From the NCBI GenBank assembly GCA_045658525.1, contig JAZOVD010000080.1:1-8051 (forward strand): DNA of 8,051 bases. The letters are read 5' to 3'. The DNA comes from SIG673 sp045658525. GTDB taxonomy: Bacteria > Bacillota > Clostridia > Oscillospirales > CAG-272. This document shows positions 5,798-8,051 of the stretch, piece after piece. Position numbers and translations under genes: made by a program. Each line of letters opens with the position of its first letter. The first letter of the stretch is position 1. A model generated the notes under the pieces. That model was not told where the DNA came from, did not search any database, and saw only the letters and a list, made by a program, of their open reading frames with translations.

Positions 5798-6955
5798 ATG
5801 CTTAAAAGAAGAAAAACACTTATCAGGCTCGGAACGCTTATCTGTGTTCTGAGCATACTCATCTGCGCGCTTGCTATACCGTCGGGAGCTGCTACGTTCA
5901 GAGATGAGAGCGACGCTAAATCGCTCATACTCATAGAAGCCAAAACGGGCAGAGTCCTTTTTGAGAGAGACGCCGATCTTACGCTTCCTCCCGCCTCGGT
6001 CACAAAGGTAATGACTATGCTTCTCGTTATGGAAGCGATAGACGGCGGAGTCATAAAATACGACGATATGGTAACTGTAAGCGAGACGGCGGCTTCGATG
6101 GGCGGTTCTCAGGTGTTTCTTGAACCCGGGGAGCAGATGAGCGTTCACGAAATGCTGAAATGCGTGGTGGTAAGCTCGGCAAACGATGCCTGCGTGGCTC
6201 TCGCGGAGCATATAGCGGGGAGCGAGGCGTCGTTTGTTGACAGAATGAATGCCAAAGCCGCCGAGCTTGGTATGACTCACACCTGCTTTGAGAATACCAA
6301 CGGTCTTGACGATACTACCGTTAATCACATGACCAGCGCAAGAGACATAGCGACGATGAGCGCGGAGCTTATAACCAAGCACCCAAAGATTCTCGAATAT
6401 TCCTCGATATGGATGGACAGCATCAGAAACGGCGAGTTCGGACTGACCAACACCAACCGCCTTATACGTTTTTACAGCGGAGCGAACGGTCTTAAAACCG
6501 GCTCGACCTCAAAGGCTAAGTTCTGTATAAGCGCATCGGCTAAGCGCGGAGATATGCAGCTTATCTGCGTGGTCATGGGCGCGAGCACTCGCGACAGCCG
6601 TAACGAGGTCGCCAAAAAGATGTTCGATTTCGGATTCGCTAACTACGCTTACGAGGAGTTCCCGTCAAGCACGCTTGAAAGTATAAACGTAATAGGCGGA
6701 AAAGAGGACTCCGTTCCGCTTGCTTACGGTGATTTCGGTGCGGTAGTGGACAAAGCAAACGCAGGCAAGACAGAGCAAAAAATAAATCTCCCGCAATCGG
6801 TAAAAGCACCGATAAAAGCGGGAGACGTTATAGGAAATATTCAATATACGCTTAACGGCGAGGTCATTTCCGAAGTACCGATAGTAGCGGTGACGGGTAG
6901 TGAAAAGGTCACGTTTTGGGATATTTTCAAGGCAATGATCAGCAGTATGGCGTGA
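5798..6955 (+). CDS. dacF: Serine-type D-alanyl-D-alanine carboxypeptidase (DacF/PBP5 family)
   Basis: The 385-residue precursor has a classic signal peptide: MLKRRK, a hydrophobic core to about residue 27, and probable cleavage after Ala31 or Ala32. The three penicillin-binding active-site motifs are present: SVTK (Ser67 nucleophile, Lys70), SAN (Ser127, Asn129) and KTG (233-235). A PBP5-type C-terminal beta domain follows at about 285-365 (APIKAGDVIG at 337-346), then a short amphipathic end (FWDIFKAMISSMA) that probably holds the enzyme to the outer membrane face. It removes the terminal D-alanine from peptidoglycan pentapeptides and should bind beta-lactams. An in-frame TAA at 5792-5794 makes ATG 5798 the first possible start. 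The ribosome site is either GAAAGG (5779-5784, rather far) or the CGGGG run (5786-5790). The symbol is by family and length; dacA or dacB-type roles are not excluded, and it is not next to spoIIA genes. Confidence 0.95.
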   Translation: MLKRRKTLIRLGTLICVLSILICALAIPSGAATFRDESDAKSLILIEAKTGRVLFERDADLTLPPASVTKVMTMLLVMEAIDGGVIKYDDMVTVSETAASMGGSQVFLEPGEQMSVHEMLKCVVVSSANDACVALAEHIAGSEASFVDRMNAKAAELGMTHTCFENTNGLDDTTVNHMTSARDIATMSAELITKHPKILEYSSIWMDSIRNGEFGLTNTNRLIRFYSGANGLKTGSTSKAKFCISASAKRGDMQLICVVMGASTRDSRNEVAKKMFDFGFANYAYEEFPSSTLESINVIGGKEDSVPLAYGDFGAVVDKANAGKTEQKINLPQSVKAPIKAGDVIGNIQYTLNGEVISEVPIVAVTGSEKVTFWDIFKAMISSMA

Positions 6956-6962
6956 TGGGGGT

Positions 6963-8051
6963 TCATTTCAGTATCTTTGCGAGATACTGACCCGTATATG
7001 AGGCAGGTGTCTTGGCTACCTGCTCGGGGGTGCCCGCGGCAACTACCGTTCCGCCGCCGTCGCCCCCCTCGGGGCCCATATCGATTATATAATCCGCGGT
7101 CTTTATCATTTCGAGATTATGCTCAATGACGATGACCGTGTTTTTTGCGTCAACAAGTCTTTGAAGCACCTCGATCAGCTTTTCAACGTCAGCGGTGTGC
7201 AGACCTGTTGTCGGTTCGTCGAGTATATAGACGGTCTTACCCGTAGCGCGCTTTGAAAGCTCGGTGGCGAGCTTGACTCTCTGTGCCTCACCGCCTGAAA
7301 GCGTTGTTGACGACTGACCTATCTTTATATAACCAAGTCCGACGTCGTAGAGAGTTTCCAGCTTTTTGCGAAGCCTCGGAAGCTCGGAGAAGAACGCCTT
7401 TCCTTCCTCTACTGTCATATCGAGAACGTCAAAAATGTTCTTGCCCTTGTACTTTACTTCAAGCGTGTCGCGGTTATAGCGTTTGCCCTTACAAACGTCG
7501 CAGGTGACGTAAACGTCGGGAAGGAAGTGCATCTCTATGCGCTTAACTCCGTCGCCCTCGCACGCCTCGCAGCGTCCGCCCTTGATGTTGAACGAAAATC
7601 TTCCCGATTTGTAACCGCGCATCTTTGCGTCGGGAGTCGAGGCGAAAAGCTCGCGTATATCGGTGAAAAGACCCGTATAGGTCGCGGGGTTTGAACGCGG
7701 AGTGCGTCCTATCGGGCTTTGGTCTATGTCTATGACCTTGTCAAGCTCCTCTACACCGAGGACCTCCTTGTGCTTTCCGGGGTAGGTATATGCGCCGTTG
7801 AACTTATGCGCGAGCACGGGATAAAGTATTCCGTTGACGAGCGACGATTTTCCCGAACCCGAAACACCCGTTACACAGGTGAACATTCCAAGCGGAAACG
7901 CAACGTCAATATCCTTTAAATTATGCTCTTTCGCGCCGATGACTTGCAGGAATTTGCCGTTACCCTCGCGGCGCGCTTCGGGAACTTTTATTTTACGCCT
8001 GCCCGAAAGAAACGCACCCGTGATCGAGTTTTCGTCGTTTTTTATCTCCTC
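6963..8051 (-). CDS. uvrA: UvrA, excinuclease ABC subunit A, C-terminal part (5' end outside the window)
   Basis: The frame stays open to the right edge, so these 362 residues are the C-terminal third or more of UvrA, the ATPase that finds DNA lesions and loads UvrB in nucleotide excision repair. The Met codon at 7884-7886 is internal: the 55 preceding codons encode normal UvrA sequence (SITGAFLSGRRKIKVPEARR near the edge, then IGAKEHNLKDIDV). In order there are the second Walker A (GVSGSGKSS, local 62-70), the C-terminal zinc module C-x2-C-x19-C-x2-C (local 161, 164, 184, 187), the ABC signature LSGGE (local 251-255), Walker B ILDEP (local 276-280) and the switch His (local 311). The C-terminus is complete with a TGA at 6963-6965. 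All key residues are intact. It converges on dacF with 7 bases between stops. Confidence 0.97.
   Translation of the reverse strand, partial: EEIKNDENSITGAFLSGRRKIKVPEARREGNGKFLQVIGAKEHNLKDIDVAFPLGMFTCVTGVSGSGKSSLVNGILYPVLAHKFNGAYTYPGKHKEVLGVEELDKVIDIDQSPIGRTPRSNPATYTGLFTDIRELFASTPDAKMRGYKSGRFSFNIKGGRCEACEGDGVKRIEMHFLPDVYVTCDVCKGKRYNRDTLEVKYKGKNIFDVLDMTVEEGKAFFSELPRLRKKLETLYDVGLGYIKIGQSSTTLSGGEAQRVKLATELSKRATGKTVYILDEPTTGLHTADVEKLIEVLQRLVDAKNTVIVIEHNLEMIKTADYIIDMGPEGGDGGGTVVAAGTPEQVAKTPASYTGQYLAKILK
6969..6989. repeat. Perfect hairpin at the dacF/uvrA convergent junction, without U-tract
   Basis: CAGTATCT (6969-6976) and AGATACTG (6982-6989) form an 8-bp inverted repeat with a five-base loop. 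It lies inside the last codons of uvrA and 13 bases past the dacF stop. Neither strand has a T-run after the stem, so it is not a normal intrinsic terminator. It might mark or protect the 3' end of the dacF transcript, or be chance. Confidence 0.4.

Noticed and set aside
5738..6382. Open frame of 214 codons on the minus strand overlapping the dacF start, ending shortly before the minus-strand terminator
   Set aside because: Its position before a terminator is tempting, but it is antisense to the signal peptide and active-site region of dacF, is rich in His/Arg/Ser like other shadows, and shows no domain.
7884..7886. ATG as a possible start of a short UvrA-like protein
   Set aside because: The frame continues to the window edge with well-conserved UvrA sequence before this codon, so it is an internal methionine.

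Overview
This window reads as chromosomal DNA from a Gram-positive-type bacterium, most likely Bacillota, class Clostridia. The grounds are the gene order MoxR ATPase - DUF58 protein - membrane transglutaminase-like protein (the order of Bacillus subtilis yeaC-yeaD-yebA), a DacF/PBP5-type carboxypeptidase, strong purine-rich Shine-Dalgarno sites, U-tailed hairpin terminators and frequent ATA isoleucine codons. I cannot place it below class. I see no mobile element, CRISPR array, tRNA or rRNA. Coding density is high and all gene products are of recognisable families.

Layout from left to right. Positions 1-154 hold a strong + strand intrinsic terminator (38-89) of a gene lying outside the window, followed by about 65 bases with no recognisable content. 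A second hairpin (155-189) works on both strands and closes a leftward operon. That operon runs from an extended -10 promoter (5591-5619) through a MoxR AAA+ ATPase (5532 to 4555), a DUF58 membrane protein (4513 to 3047) and a 939-residue membrane protein with a transglutaminase fold (3013 to 194). Gaps between the genes are 41 and 33 bases. The 265-base region 5533-5797 separates this operon from a divergent gene. It holds the operon promoter, a minus-strand terminator (5677-5712) and a pair of 9-base direct repeats 11 bases apart. The divergent gene (5798-6955, +) encodes a secreted D-alanyl-D-alanine carboxypeptidase. It converges on the 3' end of uvrA (6963 to beyond 8051, -), with only 7 bases between the stop codons.

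How the genes may work together. The ATPase is cytoplasmic. The DUF58 protein has two membrane segments. The transglutaminase-like protein places a large domain outside the membrane and a tail inside. By analogy with MoxR/DUF58 partners elsewhere, the three probably form one envelope-associated chaperone or assembly module. The divergent carboxypeptidase trims peptidoglycan stem peptides on the same side of the membrane, so the left 7 kb is envelope-related; uvrA is an unrelated DNA-repair neighbour.

Points that stand out: (i) the position expected to carry the catalytic cysteine of the transglutaminase domain is serine (Ser659), so the protein may be a non-catalytic binder or have altered chemistry; (ii) the DUF58 protein lacks the DxSxS metal-site motif in its vWA-like domain; (iii) dacF and uvrA converge without a U-tailed terminator between them, while an otherwise unexplained minus-strand terminator lies just beyond the dacF start, where a long uvrA transcript antisense to dacF would end. 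I found no clearly new multi-gene defence or mobile system here.
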